Source of the DNA: Nigrospora sphaerica
Lineage: Eukaryota; Ascomycota; Sordariomycetes; Amphisphaeriales; Apiosporaceae
Assembly: GCA_018287875.1 (NCBI GenBank)
Contig: JAGVVL010000013.1
Coordinates: 1,612,001 to 1,676,000, forward strand
Direction of reading: 5' to 3'
Length of the DNA: 64,000 nucleotides
Below are positions 47,362 through 58,800 of the stretch, piece by piece. Position 1 is the first letter of the stretch. Each line of letters starts with the position of its first letter. Under the pieces are notes generated by a model. That model did no database searches and was not told the origin of the DNA. It worked only from the letters and a program-made list of their open reading frames with translations. The translations under genes and the position numbers were made by a program.

Positions 47362-47458
47362 GCTCGGTTAGCTCAGTTGGTTAGAGCGTCGTACTAATAT
47401 CTCCTTTGGGAAATATCTCGTAATGCGAAGGCCATGAGTTCAAGCCTCATACTGAGCA
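47362..47458 (+). tRNA. tRNA-Ile(AAU) with a 23-nt intron
   Basis: A complete cloverleaf can be drawn. The acceptor stem GCTCGGT (47362-47368) pairs with ACTGAGC (47451-47457), with one G-T. The D arm is GCTC...GAGC. The anticodon stem TCGTA pairs with TGCGA around the loop CTAATAA with anticodon AAT at 47396-47398. The T arm is ATGAG-TTCAAGC-CTCAT and the discriminator is A. An intron of 23 bases (47400-47422) sits one base 3' of the anticodon, the canonical position for tRNA introns. The mature tRNA is 74 nt before CCA addition. A34 would be edited to inosine. Confidence 0.95.
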
Positions 47459-50400
47459 GCTTTCATTTTTGCACTTCTTTGTCTCATCGTTAGTGTTGTC
47501 TCACGGCTTTTTTTTCTTCCTTTTTGTTCCAGTTCTTGCTCTCAGTTAAGCCCTTTGTTTAGCTTACGGGATAGATGGAGGATGATGATCCTCTTCGGTT
47601 GTTTCATGGCATGTTAGACAGCCACACCTTTTTCTTTGTAATGCTGCTGACCCGGTGGTTGGTAGCAGAATTCGGGTTCCCTCGAGATAGCTTGATAACT
47701 GCTTTGTGCGCTCAACCACCAGAAAGGCGTCAGATCGTCACGTATTCACATGTTTTTTGTGTCTTTGCGTAAGTCGGCATTTCCCTATCCTCGACATCTC
47801 TTCCCGACTCATCATCATGTGGCCCTCTGGGTGTCGGCATGATCCTGTTTCTAGCGGGATATGTTGTAGCAAGCAGATATCGTGTCCGTCGCGTCGGTTC
47901 GTTCGTTGCACTCGGCTATGAAGTACTCATGAGCAATCCAATAGCACTCTTTTGCAACAGATACTTCTACTCATGGGCAATCGGCGAAACCCATTACTCC
48001 TATGTGGAGTCATGGCCACATGGATCGAACAACTTGGCGGAGAGTGTGAGTGGGCTGGCAGGACATCATCCATGGGCCATGGTAAACAGAAAAGCACGCG
48101 GTGCCAAGGCATCCTTCATCCCAGGGGTGTGCTTTCTGGTTCTCTCCCATGGTCTTTACCACATGCAAAGGTGCAGGGATATGCAGCTTCCATCGACCGC
48201 GGGAGGTCCGACCGCGCCTCCTCGTGGGACGCTGGGCGGTGCGCTGTTGCGGGCCACCTTCCGGATGACGATACACGCTCGCCCGCCTTCAGCCCACGGG
48301 CTTCTTGGGAAGCGCGGGGCTAAGACCTGCAAAGCTGACAAACGGCCGTGGTTCTCGGAAGGAAACCTCGGCCTTAAGAGGGAGCCCAGTTGGTAGACAG
48401 TGACGCAGAAGTGTCTGTGAGTTATGTCTCAACCTGAAAGAATGGGTCAGCCAGTGGGGTGTATCTCCCACCGCCCATGGTCGCAGAATTCACGGACGGC
48501 GTTTGCGATGGCAATTTCTGGCGTGGCGTATGGGACTTGATGGTGCATTGGATCGGAACTTCTGTCGTAGTGTCCTGAGTGAAATCTTTAACTGCGAGGA
48601 AATATCCGTGTTCGACACGGCGTTCATCTGATAGGAGGAAACGTTCTCTTACTCGACCCCGACTACTTCGGACCATGATCCTCTGTCTCTCCACCCCCCT
48701 TCGAATGTGATCCCGCTCATGGAAACCTCGACTTCGCTGTCCATATGCTTTACAGTTATCCCAAAAGATTTTCCAAGCCGGGACGTCAGTCCGATATCAC
48801 GCGAGGCTTGCTACCCCGATAGCGTCAGGACTTTCAGTAACCCACATCTGAACCAAGTCATCGCTAACAGATGGGTCGCGCTTCGGGGTCTCTTTAGCTA
48901 CCAGTTTCGGAAGCTTATCCTGTCTTCCCAACCGCGGGGTCTCGGTTCTTCCTGCCCACGGTTTTGTGCGATAGACCGCCTGGGTGAGACACGGGATACC
49001 TTCCCAGGACCTGGTCTGGCCGTGGTCCACGCTGGTTTAGTAGGAGCGGCTGACTTCTGGATCGTCCCTCGTGGGCGAGCGGCCAGTTCTTCGATCTCCG
49101 GGATGGGCCCAAGTGTCGAGTGGTACTCTGGCACCACCAGTCTTCCGGAGGGAATCCGTTGCCTCGAGGTTGGAAACGAAACTCATTAACGCGAGCACAG
49201 CAGGCACAAAGCTGGACCGCGACAAGCTTGGGTGTTTAGTACGTCAAGTACGGGGATTTCACGCACAGTTTGGTGTAAATTGCTCGACTGGTTATAATAT
49301 ACCTCGTCCTCCGGTGCTCGTCATTGACTGCGCAAGTCTCATGGATATACATGAAATAACATGTGCACACGCGGCGGAGGGCAGGTTCGAAACCCATCCT
49401 TTGACAGGTGAGGGCACAAGGCAGGGTGTTAGGAGCGCTATTCCAACCACCACGAGCTGTACGCTGAAGTTCATGTGTATACAGCCACGCGGGTTCTCAG
49501 ATCACTGGGCTTCCCCTGTACTCAAACGTACAGCACAGGAAGCATCGGGGCGGCTGGATTGGCGATAAACTCGCGCGTGCCGTTGATTCCGGAACAAAGA
49601 CGCTTTCAGTCGGAGACCCAAAGCAGTCGGCACTACGGATTAGCTAATTGCAGGGCAGCGTGTCCCTGGTTTTCGGCTTTTCGGCGTTGGACCGACAGGA
49701 CGCGAAACGGCGAGATAACCACCTCGGCGTTGTGCACGGGTAGTCACGATGTGTTCCGGACAAGAATGCCGAAATAGCCAAGCCACCGAGATCGGAAGCA
49801 CGCCATGGTAACTGGCAAACGAGCTACTAATAGCGTTGCAAACGAGTAATCAGGCAGGCAACAAAGTCGCATAGGTACCTTACGGACAAGGGGCGGCCAC
49901 GAACCGAGTAGGCCGGTGGTTCATCACCGCACCAATTGGCCTGGCCGTGGAGGAAGGACTCTGTCCCGTACCAGTGAACCTATACCGGCTCGCCCAACGA
50001 AACACTTGCTTCGAACGGCGAAGTTCGGTTGTGATGCTTACGTTACGTCTCCGCGGCAACGCATTGACTCAAAGCACCCCGAGTTCGCCACTATGCGGCC
50101 TCGGAGGACCGGCTAGCTATGGACAGGCAAAGAGTGATGGAGGAAGAAGAAGCAGATCAACCGGAATTGGATCAGATGGTCTCAAATTGTCCCTTAAAAG
50201 GTGGTGAGGTGCCGCCGGGACATGTCAGCATGCTCCCGCGCGAAGCGGAAACGAATCAGCTGCCATAAAGGTACACGGGCTCGTCACTTCCAATTTAGTT
50301 GATACAGAAGAAAGGAGAAGAGGAAAAAGCCGGCGACGGCAACGACGGTTTTGAAAAATAGCGTCGGTGGGCGGGGGGGCGGACAATCTAATCAGCACGT

Positions 50401-50973
50401 GAGAGACAGGCATCACTACCACGTACTACGAGGTACAGGTTTGTTAGGCCCATTGGTCATCCATCTGACGCTGTGGACCCTCCCAAGAGCTTCCCATTCC
50501 CCCAGCCATTGGGTGACGTTTTCCCATTGATACCCCGCCTGGGGAGACTTACATATGGGCTACTACCGGTCTAAGCAGTAGGTACCGCGTAGGCGCGTTA
50601 GGTACGTTCGGTACGCCTCGGGTGCCCTAAGCAGGCAATGCCTGGCGGTTGGACGGGCTGACGACCAGGCGACGACCGCCGACCCCGACTCCGACCCCCC
50701 GACCTAACCGAACAACAAGCCCGTCCGGAGCTTTCCATGACCCCATACACTGAACCTACTAGTGATCGACTCGTGAGCCCACCGCCGACCTCGCTCCTCC
50801 ATTTCCTCGACGTCGTCCACTGTCGCCGCAGTATGGACATATAGGCCGAATCCTGTAAGACCATCCACCCACCCTTCGCCCTCCCCCTCTCTCCGTTTCC
50901 GTCGTCGAGTCTCGCGTGGGCGCGTTCGCAGCAGCAAATCAGACTGACCCTCCCCCTCCCGTCGCAGATAGCC
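47459..50973. other. Gene-poor region
   Basis: A T-rich run follows the tRNA (around 47505-47530), as expected for a Pol III terminator and beyond. The remaining 3.4 kb holds frames such as 48707-49189 and 49071-49568 that look coding in length but carry no motif and overlap each other in different phases. TACCTA-type words occur near 50575-50610. I support no gene here. Confidence 0.45.
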
Positions 50974-51158
50974 ATGTCTCTTCCCGCTTTCCGAGGCACC
51001 GCGCGTGCTCTCCCCGCCCTGCCGAGATGGGCCGCCGCGGCGACTGCTGTTCGCCGTGTGCCCAGCACCGCGCGCTGGACCCAGTCGTCGGCCTCTCTCG
51101 AGGGCCAGCAAAGTGTACGACATGTTCCAGCTACGTCTGACGATGCCCGCCGACCCGA

Positions 51159-51195
<37 letters not shown>

Positions 51196-52809
51196 GCCGC
51201 CCACGCTGCGAGTTCCGATGCTGACGCTGCCATCAAGATATTATCTTCCCATTTACAAACCGCCGATCCCATCATCTACGAGGTCATTGAGAAGGAGAAG
51301 CAGAGGCAGAAGCACTTTGTCAACCTTATTCCCTCGGAGAATTTCACGTCGCAGGCCGTGCTGGACGCATTGGGCAGCCCCATGCAAAGTGAGCATCGAT
51401 GCCTCCCGCCCCGCGGGCACCTGCCCGGCGCTTTGCTGACGCCCTGCCCAGACAAATACTCGGAGGGATACCCCGGCGCTCGATACTACGGCGGTAACGA
51501 GTTCATTGACCAGGCCGAGCGACTGTGCCAGCAGCGCGCCCTTGAGACCTTTGGATTGAACGAGCAGGAATGGGGTGTCAACGTTCAAGGTAAGCGGCTC
51601 GCACAGCCAAGGGAAACGCGACGCAGCTACGGCCCCGCGGGGCCATGTGAGTATTGACAAGCCATCGCAGCTCTTTCCGGTGCGCCGGCCAACTTGTACG
51701 TCTATTCGGCGCTGATGAACACGCACGACCGGCTCATGGGCCTGGACCTGCCCCACGGCGGCCACCTGTCGCACGGCTATCAGACGCCCACCAAGAAGAT
51801 CTCGGCCATCTCCAAGTACTTCGAGACGGTCCCTTACCGCTTGGATGAGTCGACGGGCTTGATTGACTACGCCAAGCTGGAGGAGCTGGCCCAGCTCTAC
51901 CGCCCCAAGATCATTGTCGGCGGCGCCAGTGCCTACTCGCGCATTATCGACTACAAGCGCATGAAGGAGATTAGTGAAAAGGTTGACGCCTACCTGGTGG
52001 CCGACATGGCCCACATCTCGGGCCTCGTGGCCGCCAAGGTCCTGCCCAGCCCCTTTAGCTATGCCGATATCGTAACGACGACCAGCCACAAGAGCTTGCG
52101 GGGACCGCGCGGCGCCATGATCTTCTACCGCAAGGGCGTGAGGAGGGTCAACAAGAAGAAGCAGGAAGTCATGTACGATCTGGAAAACCCCATCAACTCG
52201 TCCGTCTTCCCCGGCCACCAGGGCGGGCCCCACAACCACACCATCACGGCGCTGGCGGTGGCGCTCAAGCAGGCGCAGACGCCCGAGTTCCGGGCGTACC
52301 AGGAGCAGGTACTCGCCAACGCGCAGGCCCTGGCGAACCGACTGGGCGAGTCCAAGAGCAACGGCGGCCTCGGCTACAAGATTGTGAGCGGCGGCACCGA
52401 CAACCACCTGGTGCTGGTGGATCTCAAGCCTCACCAGGTCGACGGCGCCCGCGTCGAGCGCATCCTGGAGCTCGTCGGCGTGGCCAGCAACAAGAACACG
52501 GTGCCGGGTGATAAGTCGGCCATGATGCCGGGCGGTTTGCGCATGGGCACGCCGGCCATGACGACGCGCGGCTTCAACGAGTCGGACTTTGTGCGCGTGG
52601 CCGACATTGTCGACCGGGCCGTGACGATTGCGGTGCGCGTCGACAAGGCGGCGCGCAAGGTGGCCGAGGACCAGGGCGAGAAGTACAAGCTGCGTTTCTT
52701 CCTCGACCACCTGGGCACGGGCGAGGACGATTCCGAGATAGTCCAGCTGCGGGCCGAAGTGGCGGACTGGGTCGGCACCTACCCCCTGCCGTGGGACGAG
52801 AAGGCTTGA
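50974..52809 (+). CDS. Serine hydroxymethyltransferase, mitochondrial form
   Basis: This PLP enzyme converts serine and tetrahydrofolate to glycine and methylene-tetrahydrofolate. The N terminus is a mitochondrial-type presequence ([14 protein letters not shown], Arg-rich, no acids). Exons are certain at 51388|51452 and 51589|51671 (introns 63 and 81 nt). Conserved stretches include [48 protein letters not shown], and the PLP lysine in [13 protein letters not shown] (Lys at 52090). The uncertain part is 51115-51237. Read as coding it adds 41 residues including an Ala run encoded by (CTG)11 read in another phase, giving 563 aa. Read as an intron (donor GTACGA, CTGAC branch-like word, AAG acceptor, phase 0) it joins EGQQS to [11 protein letters not shown] and gives 522 aa, closer to the family. 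I favour the intron. The family assignment is secure. Confidence 0.95.
51161..51193 (+). repeat. (CTG)11 trinucleotide repeat in SHMT
   Basis: Eleven perfect CTG units lie within the segment of the SHMT gene that is either an intron or a low-complexity coding insert. Perfect triplets are mutable, and change in multiples of three would keep the frame open, which would explain why the segment lacks stops even if it is an intron. Confidence 0.9.
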
Positions 52810-55800
52810 GTTGAGAACACCTTGCGGGCACGACGTCCAGGCGTCACGTCGGCCAGTGGCTGCGCTCGTGACGAGTCGGGCCGGCGTCGCTTAACCGTGT
52901 GGATGCCAATAGTGCGACTTTAGAGGGGCGAGAAAAGTGTGCACTACGCGGCGCGGGTAAGGAGACGGCACGCCCGCGGAGCGCAGTGAAGTGGAGCAGA
53001 AGGGCAGAGGCGGACGGGTAGGAATGAGAGGTCTAGGATTCAACACGAAGAGAGCCATGAGCCCTATGCACGGCTGGCAGGCTCCCGCATTCCCACGTCG
53101 CTGTACGGGGCGCATCGTACGTGGTTGTGAGGCCCACGCACATGCGGCCGATGCGGTGCGCCTGCAGGACGGGGAGATCCATGTACGGTAGGGCGAGGGC
53201 GTCGTATGCACGTACACGCAAGCTAGACCGCTGGGTCCCGTAGGAGGTTGTTTGTTTGGTGGCTATCCGGGACTTCTCTTTTTTTGGTTCAGCCCTTCCC
53301 TCTTCCTCGTCATCTTCAATTGTAAGGAGCATCGACATCGTAAACTCTGCATGGTACCAAAAAACACGACAAAGTAAATGAATATTCATGCATGCACCTG
53401 TAGCGGGTTCGTGGGCGGTGGCAGATTCTCCAGGGATAAGACAAGGGCGAGCCGTACCCCCTAAAACCGATGTCATTGTGCTTAGATCACAACAATAACA
53501 ACAACAACAACAACAACCCGCCACCTCGCGGGGGGGGGTCTGTGTCCAGGAGGTGGGTAGGAGTTAGGTAGGGTAGACAGGCAACCGAACATGTACCTCC
53601 TTTACGTACGTAAACCCCTTTTTCCCCGTCGCCCTTCCACTCGCTCTCCCTTTTGGACCAGCCGATGGGCGATTCCCCGTGATTTTACGATAGTCGGCGC
53701 CCCGGCAAGCAAGGCAGGCAGGCCTGTCCCTTTTCTTCCCCATAAAAGCGCCGGCCCGATACCTAAAACCGGTTACTCGGGCGGGAGGAGGGGACCACAC
53801 GGCGCCCATTAATTCTATTCATCCGTATTTGAAAGCCACGAATACCTCTCCGCCCCAGTCCGCACACACGCCCCCGTATGTGGCGGTGTCCCACAGCCCG
53901 CCGCGGCGACGGAGGGGTGAAACGGGAGGAGGGGGGATCTAACTAGTGGACGCGTGAGAGCTTGGGTGCGAAGACACGGAGGGAGGACAGCCGGAAGGTA
54001 GGAGCACGAGTAGGACGACGGAATGCGCCCCCCCAGGTCAACGGGGCGCACCCGGGGATACGGGTCCGTCATCGCAACGCCGTACAGGGTTACGTGCCAC
54101 GATCGAGGATTTTCCCTGACCGTCTTTGTGACGTCGGGGGCCCATCCGTCTCGCTCGGCGTCGCTTTTCGCGTCTGCGACGGGGGAAATGGAAGGGGCGA
54201 CTCCCGTTTCGGCGCGCGGTTGAACCGTGCCGTGGCCAAAAGGGGGGCTTCATGTACATACTCTCGATGCCGGGCCCGGCTGGGGTTGCGACGGATGGGT
54301 GATCGATGGGGAAGGACGAACGGGGCGCGACGTGGGGACCGCCGTCCGGAATTACGGACGGACGGAGGACGGACGGGTCCAGTGTGGCTGGGGGTTGGGA
54401 GGCTCCAGTTTTCGAGGTCCCCGCCGTTACGAAAACCTACCTACTGCGTACGCAGGTCGTATCTACCGGGCGACCTACCCACGCCGGTAGGTACTTACGC
54501 AGGTGGGTAGGTAGGCTCCCGGAGAGGATCACGGCGGGAGACGGCGAAACGACGGGGGGCCGGGGGGAGGACTCGCCCCCAGAAGAGCCCCGGGCGTGTC
54601 GGCTCGCGAGGCGGAGGGGACGGCGGGGCCATGGGACGGCCGTGCCTCCGTCCTCTCTACACTCCATCCCCTGTGGGTAACCGCCATCGCGCACCTCGGC
54701 GCTCCACGCCACGCCACATCCACGGCGGGCGAGCGAGAAAGCCAAGCCGGAAAGGCACGGAGACGAACTCGTCATCGCATTACACGTGGGTACAAAAATA
54801 CCGAACAGACAACCACCCCTCGCGCAACCGGGGAGAGGGGGGCTCTTTGGAAATACGATACGGAGTCGCGGGAACGGGACCTGGCAAAAACTGCCCAGGC
54901 CGGCCGGCCGGCCGTCCCCGTGCACGGAACCGAAAGGCCACAGTTTGCGGCTTTTGCTAAGGCCCCCCACTAGTAGGTGAGGGCGTCACTGCAAGTATTT
55001 CGAGTTGGACGGTAGGCAGGCCAAGTGGTGGAGGGCACACGCTGGGCGTCCCTCACTTTCCATGGCTGGGTACTTCATCGAGTGGGTAGGTTCGATTCCT
55101 GACGGCGCTGTCGGTATCGATCGAAGGGCTCACACTATTTCGCACCACACGTATCCGGGGTCCGTGTTCCGTAAGGAATGACGGGACGGACCAGTGGACG
55201 AGGGAGTTTTGGTGTAGGGCGCGTCGCTTCATACTCTCCCCTCCTCTTCTCCTCGTGCCTCCCCGTTACCGACGGGACGAGGGTCGCCTCAAGAAGAAAG
55301 GAGAGGTCAGAGGGGGAAAGGAAGTTGACACGCAACGGAACGGAATTTCCTGCGGCTAGTGCCGTTGGCACAGTCCCACGACACTCAGCTTTCTAGACGC
55401 GTACGTGAGAGTGAGAGAAGGGGGGGTTCTCATGAGTGCGGCGCGTAGGCGACACACGCCACTTTTCTCTTCGGATGCATGCAGCCGCGCGGCGGGACGG
55501 CTTGCATGTGCGGCAGACGGGCGGGATTCGCGTAGGAGGGGAAAAGGGGGAGGGTGTTCTCCCACTTGCTCGGCGATGGGGGAACAGTGGTGACGATGGA
55601 GCACGCAGTCCTGGGAATCGAATGTGGCCTCAAGCGCCCTCCCAGAACGACCGGGGCAAAGCAGCCCCCTTCCCCCCCCCTCCAAGAACAGAGGATAACG
55701 AAGACCTTTCTCCTTCTCTCTCTCTCACTCTCCTTGTCCGTCGGTCGTACGATGACGGTGTGGATGATGATGGCGGCCTACCTTATCTCCCACGGCAATA

Positions 55801-58800
55801 CGACAAACACCAACCCATACGTGGAACAACACAGGCAGACACGCACGTAAGCAGACACGGGGGGGCCGCGCCCCCCCCTGGGCCGGCGGGCGAATGGGAG
55901 GCACTCCAGGGCGCCAGTGATGCGCTCATGGCACCTTTGCCGCCGACGGGAAAGAGAAAAGAGGGTGCAAGCGCAGTCGTCGACGGCGGGTCTGTCACTG
56001 CTGGCCCGTCGTCTCTGTCACCCACGCAGAACGCGCATACGCACACACATCCGATTCCCTCGTGTTTGGGACGTTTGCGGGCGCGCGCCAGAGCTGCAGC
56101 CGGAGAACCCCCCCCCCCCAAAAGTGAGGAAAGAGACGAGAGATAAGGCCCCTCGATCGATCATTACCGTATTCGACCCGCCTCGCGGAACCGCCGTCAT
56201 GCCCCGAATTACTACAACGTACGTGGACCGCCAAAAGCAGCTGATAGCACGATCCAAAAAGTTGGGAATGATAGCCCTTGCATATTCGTAAGCCAAAAAG
56301 CACGGCGATGCGACGAAGCGATCCTCTCCCCTACTCCGTTTCGTTTAATGTGTCCCCCCCCTCAACCCCGAGGAGAAGGGAGGGAAAAAAAAAAAAAGAG
56401 ATTGACCGCCGCCATGATGAAGGATGGCGAGGGTTGTTGGGTTGACGTCACCTACCTAGCGCGAACGTCACACCAAAACTACCCCCCTCCCTCTTCAACG
56501 GTTTCCCTGCGGCTTGCCCAGGGCCGTTCTGCGGTCAGGCAGGTAAAGAAGCCACAACTTCATCACAACGTCCGCGAGGAAGCCGGAGGAGCGCTGTGGG
56601 AGAGCATGCCGGGGCGAAGGCAGGTAATGTATGTCATGATGGATGTGTGTCGTTGGCCCCGGGAGAAAGCCTTCCGGATGGGGGCGCCGACGGGTAAACG
56701 GAACACGCACCTACGCCTACCGTACCCAAAGGCAGCGGTGCTGGTACGGGTGCAAGGTACCAAATCTACCGTATCCATGTGATCATCCCCTATGCGAGGT
56801 CCAAAGTCAAACCCTAACCTTGCGCGGCTGCGAATTTCCAGCGACCGGGTGCCTTGTTCGGCCGTCCCTTCTAGAAGCCCCGCGGTGGCGGAGGTGGTGG
56901 CGCAAGTGGTAGCGGCGATGGCGGGTGCTGGGCGGCGACGCGGCTGGCCCCAAAATCCTGTAAGTCATACCCAGACGAGCAGCGCATCATAGCTCAAAAC
57001 GGCCCTTTCCAAACCCCCCCTTGCTTGAAAATTTTTACACGAGAACGAGACGTTCCAAACCACCAAAAAGTATCCAACCGTTCCGGGCAAGGATTGCTGG
57101 CCATTGGCCCGAAGATCCTACAAGCGAGAAAGAAGCTTATGTGTCCTTGGGAGGGTGGGCGGTGGCCCGGCGAGAGGCGAAAAACCACAACAGCCGAGAA
57201 AAGGCGGCACTGTCGTCGGCCGTTCCGGGGCGAAATCGCGCAGGACGGAGGGGTTGATCGCTTTGTCTTTCCGGCATGGCGTGGGCGGCTCTGCGGGCAG
57301 TTGCTGCTGTGACACCCCCCTTGTTGGTGTAGTCCCCCCGTCGTTCCGTGTGGGTGTGACGGTTGCCGAGCCTCTTTTGTCCCCCCTCCGCGTCTTGACT
57401 GGGGGGTGTCGTGGTTTCTCGGCGCACATGTGGCGGACCGTCCGTTTCCGATTGGCAATCCCGGATACTATTTGCGGTTTCTTCCCCCACGGCGCCCTTC
57501 CGACGGCCCAATGACGGCCCGTCGGTCGCTTTGGCGAAACTACGAAATCTGCCATTGGGCTGACGAGCAACACATAAACCGCGCATCCGGACACGGCAGC
57601 AGACGACGGTTATTCCGTTTGCCCCCGCCCGTAGGGCCAGCGCGGGTTGACAGGTCAGATTAGGTCGACACCTGCGCCCCGTGTAATACGCACGCATCGG
57701 GGGGCATACATACTACCCTCATCTGCCAATGTGCGCGTCTAATTGCAGTCACACCCTCGAGTGCCGGTGCCGGCGCTGTTCTAATGCTGAGACTTACCCG
57801 GTAGCCGGCCCGCAGCGTGGAAAAAGCCAGTCAGTCTTGTGTTATCCTGGCCTGCCCTGGCGGTCATGGCGGCCGAGTGCTCATTCGGGCTGTCGATTCG
57901 ATGAGAGACCGTGGCCATTTATCATTGTGACGGAACGCTATGTGCCCTGTATGACCAACCAAGCTGGTAGAAGCACATGTACCGGGAAAGGACCCCTGGA
58001 TATCATATGCGAGGCGTAAAATCAATCTGACTGGGAAGAGAACGAGGGGGTGGCTGCTGAGGCTATCATCAACCACCACAACACCACCACCACCACCACC
58101 ACGACGTATGCCGCTGCCATATGCCATCATCTTGCCGTCGACTGATGGCAGCCAAGGGTCGCCATCGGGAATGCAGTCAAGCACCATACGCTTGTCCGGC
58201 ATACCGCGAGCACGACATGGCTCGAGTGAGACAGCGCCGGGTCGGGGGTCTGACTGGCACGCACGTCACATTGCATGCACATTTATGTACTATGTCCCTG
58301 CCGCCGGCCGTTTCAAGGCAGGAGACAACGTAGCGGTTGCAGCCAATCCTTGCCGCCATCCGAGCACCGGGACGAGGCATGAAGTTCGCATGATGGGTAC
58401 GCATGATAATCATGATGGCAATGGCGGTGAGCGAGCGTTTGGACAGTGAAGCCTTGTCTACGGTCGTCCTTCGACTAGCAGAAGTGAATGACAGGTGCTG
58501 GACGAAGCTGCCGACACGTCACGCCGCCCCCAGGCTAGGCGGATGGGCTGGCGACCGAGGACGAACTAGTTGTAGCGAACGTCTGTTTCGAGGAGCTGGC
58601 CGGCCCGCACGACGATGCACTGGGCTGTCGGCCAACAGGACCTGCTGCGAGTAATAGAGTGAACCCAATGGTCTGGATCGCCCGTCTGGGGAAGTCTCTC
58701 TGGCCGCCGCCTGGCTCGTCCGAGCTAAAATGCGCTCCGTACCAGGCGGCAGGGGTACACGGACCTACACTCGACAGTGGCCGTGGTACGGCGCGGTACA

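Noticed and set aside
48707..49568. Two overlapping plus-strand frames of about 160 codons
   Set aside because: Different phases, no motifs, no compositional bias of coding DNA, and no splice-consistent extension.
51253..52710. 485-codon minus-strand frame opposite SHMT
   Set aside because: His/Arg/Val-rich antisense shadow of a conserved gene.
55050..55120. Possible tRNA around a GGTTCGATTCC T-loop-like word
   Set aside because: The T stem pairs poorly and no acceptor, D or anticodon stem can be drawn.
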